Position numbers and translations under genes: made by a program
Source: an uncultured Planctomycetota bacterium
Lineage (GTDB): Bacteria; Planctomycetota; Phycisphaerae; Phycisphaerales; UBA5793
Direction: 5' to 3'
DNA length: 64,000 nucleotides
NCBI GenBank assembly: GCA_900696685.1
Contig: CAADHA010000084.1
Location: 1-64,000, forward strand
Notes under the pieces: generated by a model
Database searches by the model: none
The model's input: only the letters and a program-made list of their open reading frames with translations
Told to the model about the DNA's origin: nothing
Part shown: in pieces, positions 16,098 through 23,418 of the stretch
Layout of the letters: each line of letters starts with the position of its first letter
How positions within the stretch are numbered: the first letter of the stretch is position 1

Positions 16098-16463
16098 ATG
16101 TGGCGACGACCGGCTAACACGAGACGATGGCAGGCGACGGTCGGTCCAATCACCGACGGTAATCCGATATCGCTGGCGCCCAAGGACAGTGAGGGGAACG
16201 CGTTTAATGCCGCGGGGCGCACGTTCGAGATCACGTCACTCGTCCTTCAGAACGGGAACCAGGACACGAATGTCGAAGTCGACATCCTCTCCCGCGGCGC
16301 TGCCGACACGGTGATCGGAAAGTGTTACGCCCAGTCCGGGGGTAGCGGGATTGCTCCGATGATCGAACCCGGACTGTGCACACGGATCGGCGAGTTGCCC
16401 GGCCTCGTCGTGGTCGGTGGGAATGCGAGCGTTGTTGGCTTTGCAACAGGGTTCACATGGTGA
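16098..16463 (+). CDS. hypothetical phage protein, about 121 aa
   Basis: Begins at ATG 16098; a GTG at 16095 is also possible. The protein is predicted beta-rich (FEITSLVLQNGNQDTNVEVD; IEPGLCTRIGELPGLVVVGG), compatible with a jelly-roll decoration or receptor-binding fold, but no family was recognised. The stop overlaps the start of the following small membrane protein. Confidence 0.5.
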   Translation: MWRRPANTRRWQATVGPITDGNPISLAPKDSEGNAFNAAGRTFEITSLVLQNGNQDTNVEVDILSRGAADTVIGKCYAQSGGSGIAPMIEPGLCTRIGELPGLVVVGGNASVVGFATGFTW

Positions 16464-16627
16464 CCAACGAAAACGACAACGGATGGCCGGAGTACAAGAA
16501 GGCTGTGCTCTGGCGACTGGACGACATGGAGAAGCGCATCAGCGCCATCGACCGCAAGCTCTGGGGCGTCATGGCCGGCGTGGTCTTTGTGGGTCTTAAG
16601 GCGGTCTTTGATCTCATCGTGAAGTGA
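16457..16627 (+). CDS. small coiled-coil plus single-TM protein, holin/XhlA-like
   Basis: 56 aa. A charged amphipathic helix (WPEYKKAVLWRLDDMEKRIS) is followed by one membrane helix (LWGVMAGVVFVGLKAVFDLI). This is the shape of XhlA-type membrane anchors and of some short phage structural accessories. The ATG at 16457 overlaps the upstream stop, so the upstream extension of the frame is discarded. It could take part in lysis, but no endolysin is nearby. Confidence 0.55.
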   Translation: MVTNENDNGWPEYKKAVLWRLDDMEKRISAIDRKLWGVMAGVVFVGLKAVFDLIVK

Positions 16628-16630
16628 CGC

Positions 16631-17053
16631 ATGAGCACGATTCTCGACATCGCCGATGCCGTGACCGCCAGCCTGAATGGCGGGCCGTTCGACCCGATTC
16701 TGGGCGCAGAGCGACGCTATCAGCCGACCTTCGAACTGCCGGACCTGGCGGACTTGAAGGTCAGCGTCGTGCCCAAGTCGGTGGAGGTCACCAACGCCAC
16801 GCGGGAAAGCGGCTACTTTGACTGCGCCATCGACATCGGCGTGCAGAAGAAGATCGCGGATGAGGCGGAGATCGACGCACTGGTGAACCTGGTCGAGCAG
16901 ATCGCCGACCACCTGCGGCAGAAGCGGTTGGACAGTTTTCCGGATGCAGCGTTCGTCTCCATCGCCAACGAGCCGGTCTTCGCCCCGGAGCACCTGGACC
17001 AGCAGCGGGTCTTCACCAGCGTGCTGACGGTCACGTACCGGGTGCGGAGATGA
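16631..17053 (+). CDS. tail completion/terminator-like protein
   Basis: 140 aa. Position directly before the tail tube gene and the layout of strands and helices (FELPDLADLKVSVVPKSVEV; AIDIGVQKKIADEAEIDALV; RVFTSVLTVTYRVRR at the end) fit the gpU/tail-terminator group that caps the tail tube and joins it to the head. Sequence identity to a named family cannot be judged here. Confidence 0.55.
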   Translation: MSTILDIADAVTASLNGGPFDPILGAERRYQPTFELPDLADLKVSVVPKSVEVTNATRESGYFDCAIDIGVQKKIADEAEIDALVNLVEQIADHLRQKRLDSFPDAAFVSIANEPVFAPEHLDQQRVFTSVLTVTYRVRR

Positions 17054-17112
17054 GCGGAGATGGTGTTCCGGTCGGCGGATTGAAGGAAGATCAATTGAAG
17101 GAGTGGTAAGCA

Positions 17113-17544
17113 ATGGCATTCAAGCTCGGCATGGAGGCCCGGCTCAACTACAAGGTCGGCGGGCAAGGGGGCGCCGGCGGCTGGCTCGCGCTGAACAACA
17201 CCAAGGATGTGACGCTGTCGCTGGAGACCGGCGAAGCGGACGTGACCACGCGAGCCAACAACGGCTGGCGGGCGACGGTCGCCACGCTGAAGGAAGCGAC
17301 CGTCGAATTCGAGATGGTCTGGGATACCGGCGATGCCGGATTTACCGCCATCAAGGACGCCTTTCTGGGCAACGACATCATCGGACTCCAGGTCCTGGAT
17401 GCCCCGTCGGGCGAGGGGCTCCAGGCCGACTTCATGATCACCGGCTTCTCGCGGAACGAGGCGCTAGAAGAGGCGCTGACGGTGAGTGTGACGGCCAAAG
17501 TGACCTATTCGGCCACGCCGCCGAGCTGGGTCCCGGCAACGTGA
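17113..17544 (+). CDS. phage tail tube protein
   Basis: 143 aa. The pattern ALNNTKDVTLSLETGEADVT, TRANNGWRATVATLKEATVE, FEMVWDT and a final VSVTAKVTYSATPP matches tail tube proteins of siphoviruses, which stack as hexameric rings around the DNA channel. With a long tape-measure gene and no sheath gene in view, a siphovirus-like long non-contractile tail is indicated. Confidence 0.85.
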   Translation: MAFKLGMEARLNYKVGGQGGAGGWLALNNTKDVTLSLETGEADVTTRANNGWRATVATLKEATVEFEMVWDTGDAGFTAIKDAFLGNDIIGLQVLDAPSGEGLQADFMITGFSRNEALEEALTVSVTAKVTYSATPPSWVPAT

Positions 17545-17562
17545 TGAGAGAGGGACAGAGTC

Positions 17563-18003
17563 GTGAAGTGCTTTACTGATAACGCGGGTCGTTCGTGGAC
17601 CATTGCCATTAACGTCGACGCGATCAAGCGCGTCCGCGGGCTGCTCGACGTGGACCTGCTGGAGATCGTCGAGGGCAAGCTGATCGAAAAGCTGATCCGC
17701 GACCCCGTGCTGCTGTGCGACGTGGTCTACGCGGTCTGCAAACCGGAGGCGGATGCCAAGGGCGTCAGCGACGAGGACTTCGGCCGGGCGATGGCCGGCG
17801 ATGCTATCGAGCACGCAACCAAGACCCTGCTGGAGGAACTCGTGGATTTTTCCCCGAACCCGAGGGAGCGGGCGATCCTCGGGAAGGTGCTGGAAAAGGC
17901 CCAGGCGGTGATGGAGAAGGCCCGCGATGTCGTGGAGGCCAGACTGGCCAACGGCGAGATCGAGAAGGCCGTCGAGCGGTCGCTCGCGAGTGTTGGGGCC
18001 TGA
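17563..18003 (+). CDS. tail assembly chaperone, first frame (gpG-like)
   Basis: 146 aa, helical, lying between tail tube and tape measure as in lambda G. The sequence KCFTDNAGRSWTIAINVDAI and SDEDFGRAMAGDAIEHATKT is typical of this group. The 3' end reads gtt ggg gcc tga, and the next frame (-1) continues as the second chaperone. The product would guide tail-tube polymerisation around the tape measure. Confidence 0.7.
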   Translation: MKCFTDNAGRSWTIAINVDAIKRVRGLLDVDLLEIVEGKLIEKLIRDPVLLCDVVYAVCKPEADAKGVSDEDFGRAMAGDAIEHATKTLLEELVDFSPNPRERAILGKVLEKAQAVMEKARDVVEARLANGEIEKAVERSLASVGA

Positions 18004-18290
18004 TCTGGCGATGCGCCGGCATCGTCGGCGTCGATCCCGGCCGGTTCACACTCGCGGAACTGATCCGCATGGCCGAGGGCCGGTCGCGAGATGAATGGTC
18101 GCGGATGTCGTCGCTGCTGGCGTTGATCGCCACCGCCCACCGCGACCCGAAGAAGACGCGGGCCTTCAAGCCCGGCGACTTCGACCCGTTCGCCAAACCC
18201 ACGCGGCCGATCAAGGTCGGTGTGGAAGTGCTGAAGGAAGTGTTCATAGACCAGAGGCTGGAGGCTGGAGCCTGGAGGGCTCAAAGCTGA
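18000..18290 (+). CDS. tail assembly chaperone, second frame (gpT-like)
   Basis: The segment IWRCAGIVGVDPGRFTLAEL, IRMAEGRSRDEWSRMSSLLA, LIATAHRDPKK and FKPGDFDPF is a recognisable phage module that follows the first chaperone. It has no ATG/GTG/TTG start. Either CTG at 18000 (overlapping the upstream TGA) initiates, or it is made only as a -1 frameshift extension near the GGGG run at 17994-17997. The C-terminal RLEAGAWRAQS is encoded by an inserted heptad element, so the native end was probably near FIDQ. Confidence 0.65.
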   Translation: MIWRCAGIVGVDPGRFTLAELIRMAEGRSRDEWSRMSSLLALIATAHRDPKKTRAFKPGDFDPFAKPTRPIKVGVEVLKEVFIDQRLEAGAWRAQS

Positions 18291-18344
18291 GAACAACGGC
18301 GCGACGTCAGCGCCTACAGCCTCCAGCCTACAGCCTGAGGCCTG
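18254..18344. repeat. inverted heptad-repeat element, 91 bp
   Basis: Left: GAGGCTG, GAGGCTG, GAGCCTG, GAGGGCT (18254-18281). Right: CAGCCTC, CAGCCTA, CAGCCTG, AGGCCTG (18317-18344, plus a partial copy from 18310). A 28-base centre separates them. Transcribed, it would fold into a long imperfect hairpin. It forms the end of the upstream chaperone gene. Confidence 0.7.
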
Positions 18345-18361
18345 CACACGGAGGTGTTGCA

Positions 18362-18811
18362 ATGTTGTCACGGAAGACCATCGTCTGTCACAGTCTGCTC
18401 GCCATGATCGGCGCGTGCGTCGCCGGCTGCGCGAGCCTGAATGCCAAGCCGCCCATCGAGGAGTTCGCCAACAAGCTGGCCGACCAGGCGATCATCCCCG
18501 CGGTCAAACAAGGCCTGTCGCAGGGCGTCGAGCAGCTCACCATTCAGGCCGGGGCCCAGGGGATCAACCCGACTTATGTGGTGAACTTCGCCGGCAAGTG
18601 GGTGGTGGGCATCGAGGGCCGGACGTCGGTCGGTGTCGAGGGCATTGCCGGACAGCTTCAGGTGTCCAGCGCTGGCGGAGAAGGTGAGCCGCGAGCTGGC
18701 GCAGCGGCGAATGAGCAGAGCCCCTACGCGCGGGACGCCGCTCCGCCGCCGCAACCGGCGAACCGCGAGGAACAACCGACAGCGACGGCACCCGGCGGGG
18801 CGCAGCCTTGA
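18362..18811 (+). CDS. prophage lipoprotein A
   Basis: 149 aa. Signal peptide with lipobox at the N-terminus: SLLAMIGACVAGCASLNAKP, cysteine at about 21. The mature part (EEFANKLADQAIIPAVKQGL; GINPTYVVNFAGKWVVGIEG) is followed by a proline/glutamine-rich disordered tail. GGAGG lies 7-8 bases before ATG. It overlaps a second lipoprotein gene by four bases (TTGA). A pair of overlapping lipoprotein genes in a tail region is unusual; outer-membrane spanin or host-surface modification are possible roles. Confidence 0.65.
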   Translation: MLSRKTIVCHSLLAMIGACVAGCASLNAKPPIEEFANKLADQAIIPAVKQGLSQGVEQLTIQAGAQGINPTYVVNFAGKWVVGIEGRTSVGVEGIAGQLQVSSAGGEGEPRAGAAANEQSPYARDAAPPPQPANREEQPTATAPGGAQP

Positions 18812-19245
18812 CCCGCGCGCGTCATGTCATCATCGCCGGATGCTGCGCGCTTGCCGTCACCGGCTGCGCCGCCACGACCGCCCGGCAGTCGATGTCCGGG
18901 CCGGGTCCGCCCGCGCCCGCGCGAGCCTCACAGCCCGCGCTGACGCCGAGCGCCGGCGAAGCGCATACGACGGCGCAGGGCAGTCAGCAGTCCGGTCAGG
19001 GGAATCTCACCGGACAGGTCGATGCCAGCGGCTGGAAGGGCATCGAGTACTCCAGCGCCGTGCCGGTCGGCCAGGTGATCCTGATGGGCCTGATATTGTG
19101 GCTCAGCCACCGCCGCGAGATGGCCCGGATCAAGCAGAACGGAAGACATGGCTGTTGGGCTGTTGGACTGTTGGGCTGTTCGGAAAGCGCCAAGGCCGCA
19201 GTCCCTAATAGTCCAACAGCCCAAAAGTCCAACAGTCTTCGATGA
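18808..19245 (+). CDS. prophage lipoprotein B with C-terminal TM segment
   Basis: 145 aa. Starts with TTG overlapping the previous stop. The lipobox (ALAVTGCAATTARQS) puts the lipidated cysteine near residue 20. A low-complexity proline/alanine/glutamine stretch follows, then one hydrophobic helix (VPVGQVILMGLILWLSHRRE) and a basic end. Everything after RIKQNGRHG is encoded by an inserted octad-repeat element (GCWAVGLLGC and SPTAQKSNSLR), so the original C-terminus is lost. A lipid anchor plus a membrane helix would suit a spanin-like bridge, but this is speculative. Confidence 0.6.
   Translation: MTRARHVIIAGCCALAVTGCAATTARQSMSGPGPPAPARASQPALTPSAGEAHTTAQGSQQSGQGNLTGQVDASGWKGIEYSSAVPVGQVILMGLILWLSHRREMARIKQNGRHGCWAVGLLGCSESAKAAVPNSPTAQKSNSLR
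19150..19240. repeat. inverted octad-repeat element, 91 bp
   Basis: Left: GGCTGTTG, GGCTGTTG, GACTGTTG, GGCTGTTC (19150-19181). Right: TAGTCCAA, CAGCCCAA, AAGTCCAA, CAGTCTTC (19209-19240), the inverse pattern. The centre is 27 bases. Same architecture and same total length as the element at 18254-18344, but the unit is eight bases. Confidence 0.7.
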
Positions 19246-19682
19246 TCGACATGCGCATCAAGAGCCTGTTCTTCGACCGCAAGGCCGTTCTCGACGCCGT
19301 TGACAAGGCCAAGCGGGCCGTGCTGTCGAAGGCCGGGGCGTTCATCCGCACGGTCGCCCGGACCAGCATCCGCAAGCGCAAGGGCCCCGCGCCACCGGGA
19401 TCGCTGCCGCACTCGCACGTCGGGCTGCTGCGCAACTTCATCCTTTTCGGATACGACCGGGCCAGCGACTCGGTCGTGTTCGGTCCGGTCAAGCTGAACA
19501 AGCCGACCGAGGCACCTCGCGTGTTGGAGCATGGCGGCACGACCACCGTCACGAAGTTCTCGCGCGGCCGGCTCCGCAAGCGCCGCGTTCGAATCAAGGC
19601 AAGGCCCTTCATGGGGCCGGCCCTCGAGAAGGAGCGCCCGAAGCTGCCGAAGCTGTGGGCCGGAAGCGTGCGGGGAGGGTAG
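19242..19682 (+). CDS. HK97 gp10-like head-tail/tail completion protein
   Basis: 146 aa. The pattern MIDMRIKSLFFDRKAVLDAV, KAGAFIRTVARTSIRKRKGP and a basic C-terminus (RLRKRRVRIKARPFMGPALE) fits the HK97-gp10 group (RPFMGPALE is the characteristic ending). These proteins act in head-tail connection or tail completion. The start overlaps the end of lipoprotein B (ATGA), directly after the octad element. Confidence 0.7.
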   Translation: MIDMRIKSLFFDRKAVLDAVDKAKRAVLSKAGAFIRTVARTSIRKRKGPAPPGSLPHSHVGLLRNFILFGYDRASDSVVFGPVKLNKPTEAPRVLEHGGTTTVTKFSRGRLRKRRVRIKARPFMGPALEKERPKLPKLWAGSVRGG

Positions 19683-19686
19683 GTGA

Positions 19687-21678
19687 GTGGCCAACACGCA
19701 GGGCATCCGCGCCGGTCGGGCGTTCATCGAACTCGGCGTGAGCGACAAGCTCACCAAGGGCCTGCGCGCTGCGCAGAAGCGGCTCGAAGCCTTCGGCGCG
19801 GGCCTGCGTTCCATCGGCACGCGCATGACCGCCCTCGGCGTGGGCATCCTCGCGCCTCTGGCCGCCAGCGCGAAGACGTTCGCCAGCATGGGTGACAGTC
19901 TGGACGAGATGTCCGCGCGCACAGGCGTCAGCGTCGAGGCCCTGTCGGAACTGGCATTGGCGGCCGAACTCTCCGGTGCGGACCTGGAGACGCTGGAGGT
20001 CGGCATCCGCAAGATGCAGAAGGCCATCACCGAGGCCGCCGGCGGATCGAAGAGCGCCATCGACGCCTTGGCGCAGCTCGGCCTGAACGTGCAGGACTTG
20101 GTCAAACTCTCGCCCGAGCAGCAATTCAAACTGATCGCCGACCGGATCAGCAAGATCGAAGACCCCACTCGCAAGGCGGCATTGGCGATGGAGATCTTCG
20201 GTAAGTCGGGCACGCGCCTACTGCCCATGATCCAGGATGGCGCGAAGGGACTGGAGGCATTCCAGGAGCAGGCCCGACGCCTGGGCCTGACCATCTCGAC
20301 GCAGACCGCCAAGGATGCGGCGCTTCTGGCCGACAGCTTGGACATCCTCTGGCGCGTCCTGAAGCAAGGCGTCTTCATCATCGGCTCGGCGCTGGCCGGG
20401 ACCGTGCGCGATCTGGCCAATGCCGTCACGCGGACGGTCGTCACGATTACAGACTGGATCAAGAAGAACCGCGAGCTGGTGGTCTGGGTCGCCAAGATCG
20501 CTGCCGTCGTCGCCGTCGCCGGCGTGACGCTGCTCGCGCTGGGCTACCTCGTCTCCGGCATAGCGGCGGCTTTCGGCACGCTGGCGACCATCGCGGCGGG
20601 CGTCGGTACTGCGCTGGGCGTCGTCGCCTCTGTGCTCGGCGCGATGCTCTCGCCCATCGGACTGGTCATTTCGGCGGCCGTTGCCTTGGGCGGCACGCTG
20701 CTGGTGGCCAGCGGCGCCGGGGCGGAGGCCTTGGCCTGGCTGGGCGAGCAATTCAAGTGGCTGCGGGACACAGTATACAAGGTAACTGGCGGGATCGCCG
20801 ACGCCCTGGCCGCCGGCGACATCGGACTGGCCGCTCAAATCCTGTGGCTCTCACTGAAGGCCGCCTGGGAAAAGGGCACGCTCCAGCTGCGCAAGATCTG
20901 GGAGCGGACGACGCAGTTCTTCGTCGGCCTGTTCTACGACACCCTCGCCGGCACGCTCACCATCGCCGAGTCCATCTGGCATGAGCTCCAGGTCGCCTGG
21001 ATTGAGACCACCAGTTTCATGTCCAGGGGTTGGGAGCGCTTCACGTCATTCCTCTCCGAGACCTAGCTGACCATCGCCAACCTCCTGACCAAGACCTGGA
21101 ACCGGCTGCGCGGCCTCTTCGACAGCAGCTTCGACGCGGCGGCCGCCAATCTGGCGGCTGATCAAGCTCTAATCGACAAGCTCGGCGAGAACGACCGTGC
21201 GACAGCGAAGGCACTCGCCGACCTTGAAGCCAAGCGCGTCGCCTCGCGCGAGCGCGAAGCGCAGATTCATGCCCAGACTGAAGAGGAGATCGCCAAAGCC
21301 CACGCCGAATCACTGGACGAGAGCGGAGCGGCCAGCCAGCAGCGGATCGATGCGGCCCAGGCGGAATTGGATCAGGCGAGCGCCGAATTGGCCAAATCCA
21401 TCGAGCAGGCCAAGAAGCGCCGCGAGGAGGCAGACAAGGCCGGCGGGCCGCCGCGCAGCAAGTCCCGCGATCCGCTCGCCGATCTGGAGGATCTCCTGTC
21501 GAACATCGGCGCTGGCATCGCGCGGACCAGTGTCACCGGCACGTTCAACGTGGCGACCCTCGGCGGCCTGGCCGACGCCGACGCATCGAAGCGCACTGCC
21601 ACGGGCGTCGAGAAAATCGCCACGCACATGGTCACGCTGATCAAGGAGACGCGGAAGGGCCGCGTGATATTCGGTTAA
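19687..21678 (+). CDS. tail tape measure protein, interrupted by an in-frame amber codon
   Basis: Starts at GTG 19687 after GGAGGG. Residues 1-459 (to 21066) are the tape measure: conserved DSLDEMSARTGVSVEALSEL and ALAMEIFGKSGTRLLPMIQ near the N-terminus, then hydrophobic helices at about 260-345 (VVAVAGVTLLALGYLVSGIA and others). The codon at 21064-21066 is TAG. The same frame then stays open for 203 more codons to TAA at 21676, encoding a coiled-coil (DKLGENDRATAKALADLEAK; AQAELDQASAELAKSIEQAK) and a typical tape-measure C-terminus (GTFNVATLGGL). A CAG-to-TAG change, read-through, or a sequence error are the options. The intact length would be 664 aa. Confidence 0.85.
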
Positions 21679-21680
21679 TC

Positions 21681-22565
21681 ATGGCCACGGTCAGTGAAGC
21701 CTATCGCGCCGAGACGGGTTCCGACGGCGCCTCGCCAACGGTCGACGTGAGCTACTTCATCTTCGACGCGGCCACGCTCCAGGCGGCGATGAATGCTCTC
21801 TATTTTGCTACGCCTGCGGCCTTCGACGTCTACGGCGACCTCAGCCTGGTCCTGCCCAAGGCCGGTATCAGCGTGGAACGGGCGGAGAACGACCTGTGGA
21901 ACGGCGTGGTCAACTACGCAATCCAGGCGTCGCAGCCCATCGCCCCGCCGGAGGGCGCACCCGAGTACGCCGGCGACGCCAACGGCGGCACGCACCGGGT
22001 CCTGCGCGGCATCGCCACGATCAATCGTTATCCCAATGCGGTTTCGCAGCCGGGATTGGTGGAGGCCCCCGATCAGCACGGATTCATCGGCGTTACCAAG
22101 GATGGCATCGAGGGGGTCGATCTGATCATCCCCGGCTTCAATTGGACCGAGACGCACTACCTGTCCAAGGCCGTGGCCACATGGACGTATCTGCGAACGG
22201 TCTCCGAGATGCGCGGCACGGTGAATAGCGCGGTCTTCCGGGGATTCGCCGCCGGCGAGGTCCTGCTGGCCGACGTCTCCTGGACCATCCGGGGCTCGGG
22301 CGACGTACAGGTGAACTTCGCGTTCGTGCGGATTCCGAACAAGACCAACTTTGCCCTCGACTACATCACAGGGATTAACAAGAAGGGCCATGAATACCTG
22401 TGGACTTTCTGGCAGGACAAGGTGGAGACGGGCACCGTGCAGGGCGAACCCAGCCCGGTGGAGATCGGCGTAGTCCGCGAGCCGCGCGGGGTCTATGTCG
22501 AGAAGGTCTACGAGGAGGCGGACTTCTCCCTGCTATCGATTGGAACAGGAGCGCCGACATTCTGA
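21681..22565 (+). CDS. distal tail-region structural protein
   Basis: 294 aa, immediately after the tape measure (2 bases), where siphoviruses encode distal tail proteins. Predicted beta-rich with no membrane segment or signal peptide. Segments such as VDVSYFIFDAATLQAAMNAL, GGTHRVLRGIATINRYPNAV and KGHEYLWTFWQDKVETGTVQ do not match a family I can name. The stop and next start overlap (TGATG). Confidence 0.6.
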   Translation: MATVSEAYRAETGSDGASPTVDVSYFIFDAATLQAAMNALYFATPAAFDVYGDLSLVLPKAGISVERAENDLWNGVVNYAIQASQPIAPPEGAPEYAGDANGGTHRVLRGIATINRYPNAVSQPGLVEAPDQHGFIGVTKDGIEGVDLIIPGFNWTETHYLSKAVATWTYLRTVSEMRGTVNSAVFRGFAAGEVLLADVSWTIRGSGDVQVNFAFVRIPNKTNFALDYITGINKKGHEYLWTFWQDKVETGTVQGEPSPVEIGVVREPRGVYVEKVYEEADFSLLSIGTGAPTF

Positions 22566-23416
22566 TGGCCAAGAAGGTGCGGACTGTCATGCGCGGGCAG
22601 GCCTTCACGCCGACGGCGGGCGAGTGGAACGCCATCGCCGAGGCGACGAACGCCTATCATGCCCGGCGGCGCGGGGATGGCTCGCAGGAGACGCTCCCGC
22701 CCGGCGTCGTCCTGGTCCGCAACGACAGCGGACAGCACCTGCCGCGCTACGCCGTCGTCGGCATCTCCGACGCCTTGGTCCAGCCGCATCACTCCTATGA
22801 GCAGTTTACCGAGCGCGTCGCGTTCAAAGTCGTCGAGCCGACCGAGGAGCATATCGGCGGGCGGTTCGTCGTCTTGGCCGAGCCACTAGCACCGGACGCG
22901 GTCGGCCGCGCGGTCCTCGCTGGCCAGACGCCGGTGCTCGTACAGATGATCGACGAAGCCCACACCTTTGCCGAGGTCGAACCCGGCACCACGAGCAATC
23001 TGGTCAGCGCGCAATCCGGATCCGTCATGCTCCTGACCATCCAGCCCGCCGACAAGCGCGACACGCCCGACATGGCCTGGTGCATCATGCGACTGGGCGG
23101 CGGCGGTGGGGGCGCGGCCATTCTCGCCGTTTGCGTCAGCATCACCATCGACCCGCTCAGTTTCAGCACAACGTGTGTTTGCAAACGAATGACCGGCCTA
23201 CCGGAGGCCTACGAGACCGGCGAGGAGTTGATCGCCTGGGCAGGGACGCGCGCACTCGTCCGCCCCGGCTGGAAGATACTGCTCATGCCCATCGAGTCCA
23301 TCGCGGATGACCCCGACGTGAAATACGTCGCCCTCCCGTTGATCCCGGCGCTGGTCCGTCCGCTCTCGGCGGAGGAGTGCAACGTCGAAATCGCCCAACC
23401 CTGCGAGGGCTTGTAG
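22565..23416 (+). CDS. hypothetical virion protein, 283 aa
   Basis: Start chosen at ATG 22565, which overlaps the upstream stop; the frame itself opens earlier. N-terminal helix (FTPTAGEWNAIAEATNAYHA) followed by beta-rich segments (GVVLVRNDSGQHLPRYAVVG). A GGGGGG hinge near 180 (MRLGGGGGGAAILAV) separates two halves. Cysteines cluster after the hinge (CVSI...TTCVCKRM...ECNVEIAQPC). Likely a tail-tip component by position; no known family recognised. Confidence 0.55.
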   Translation: MAKKVRTVMRGQAFTPTAGEWNAIAEATNAYHARRRGDGSQETLPPGVVLVRNDSGQHLPRYAVVGISDALVQPHHSYEQFTERVAFKVVEPTEEHIGGRFVVLAEPLAPDAVGRAVLAGQTPVLVQMIDEAHTFAEVEPGTTSNLVSAQSGSVMLLTIQPADKRDTPDMAWCIMRLGGGGGGAAILAVCVSITIDPLSFSTTCVCKRMTGLPEAYETGEELIAWAGTRALVRPGWKILLMPIESIADDPDVKYVALPLIPALVRPLSAEECNVEIAQPCEGL

Positions 23417-23418
23417 AG

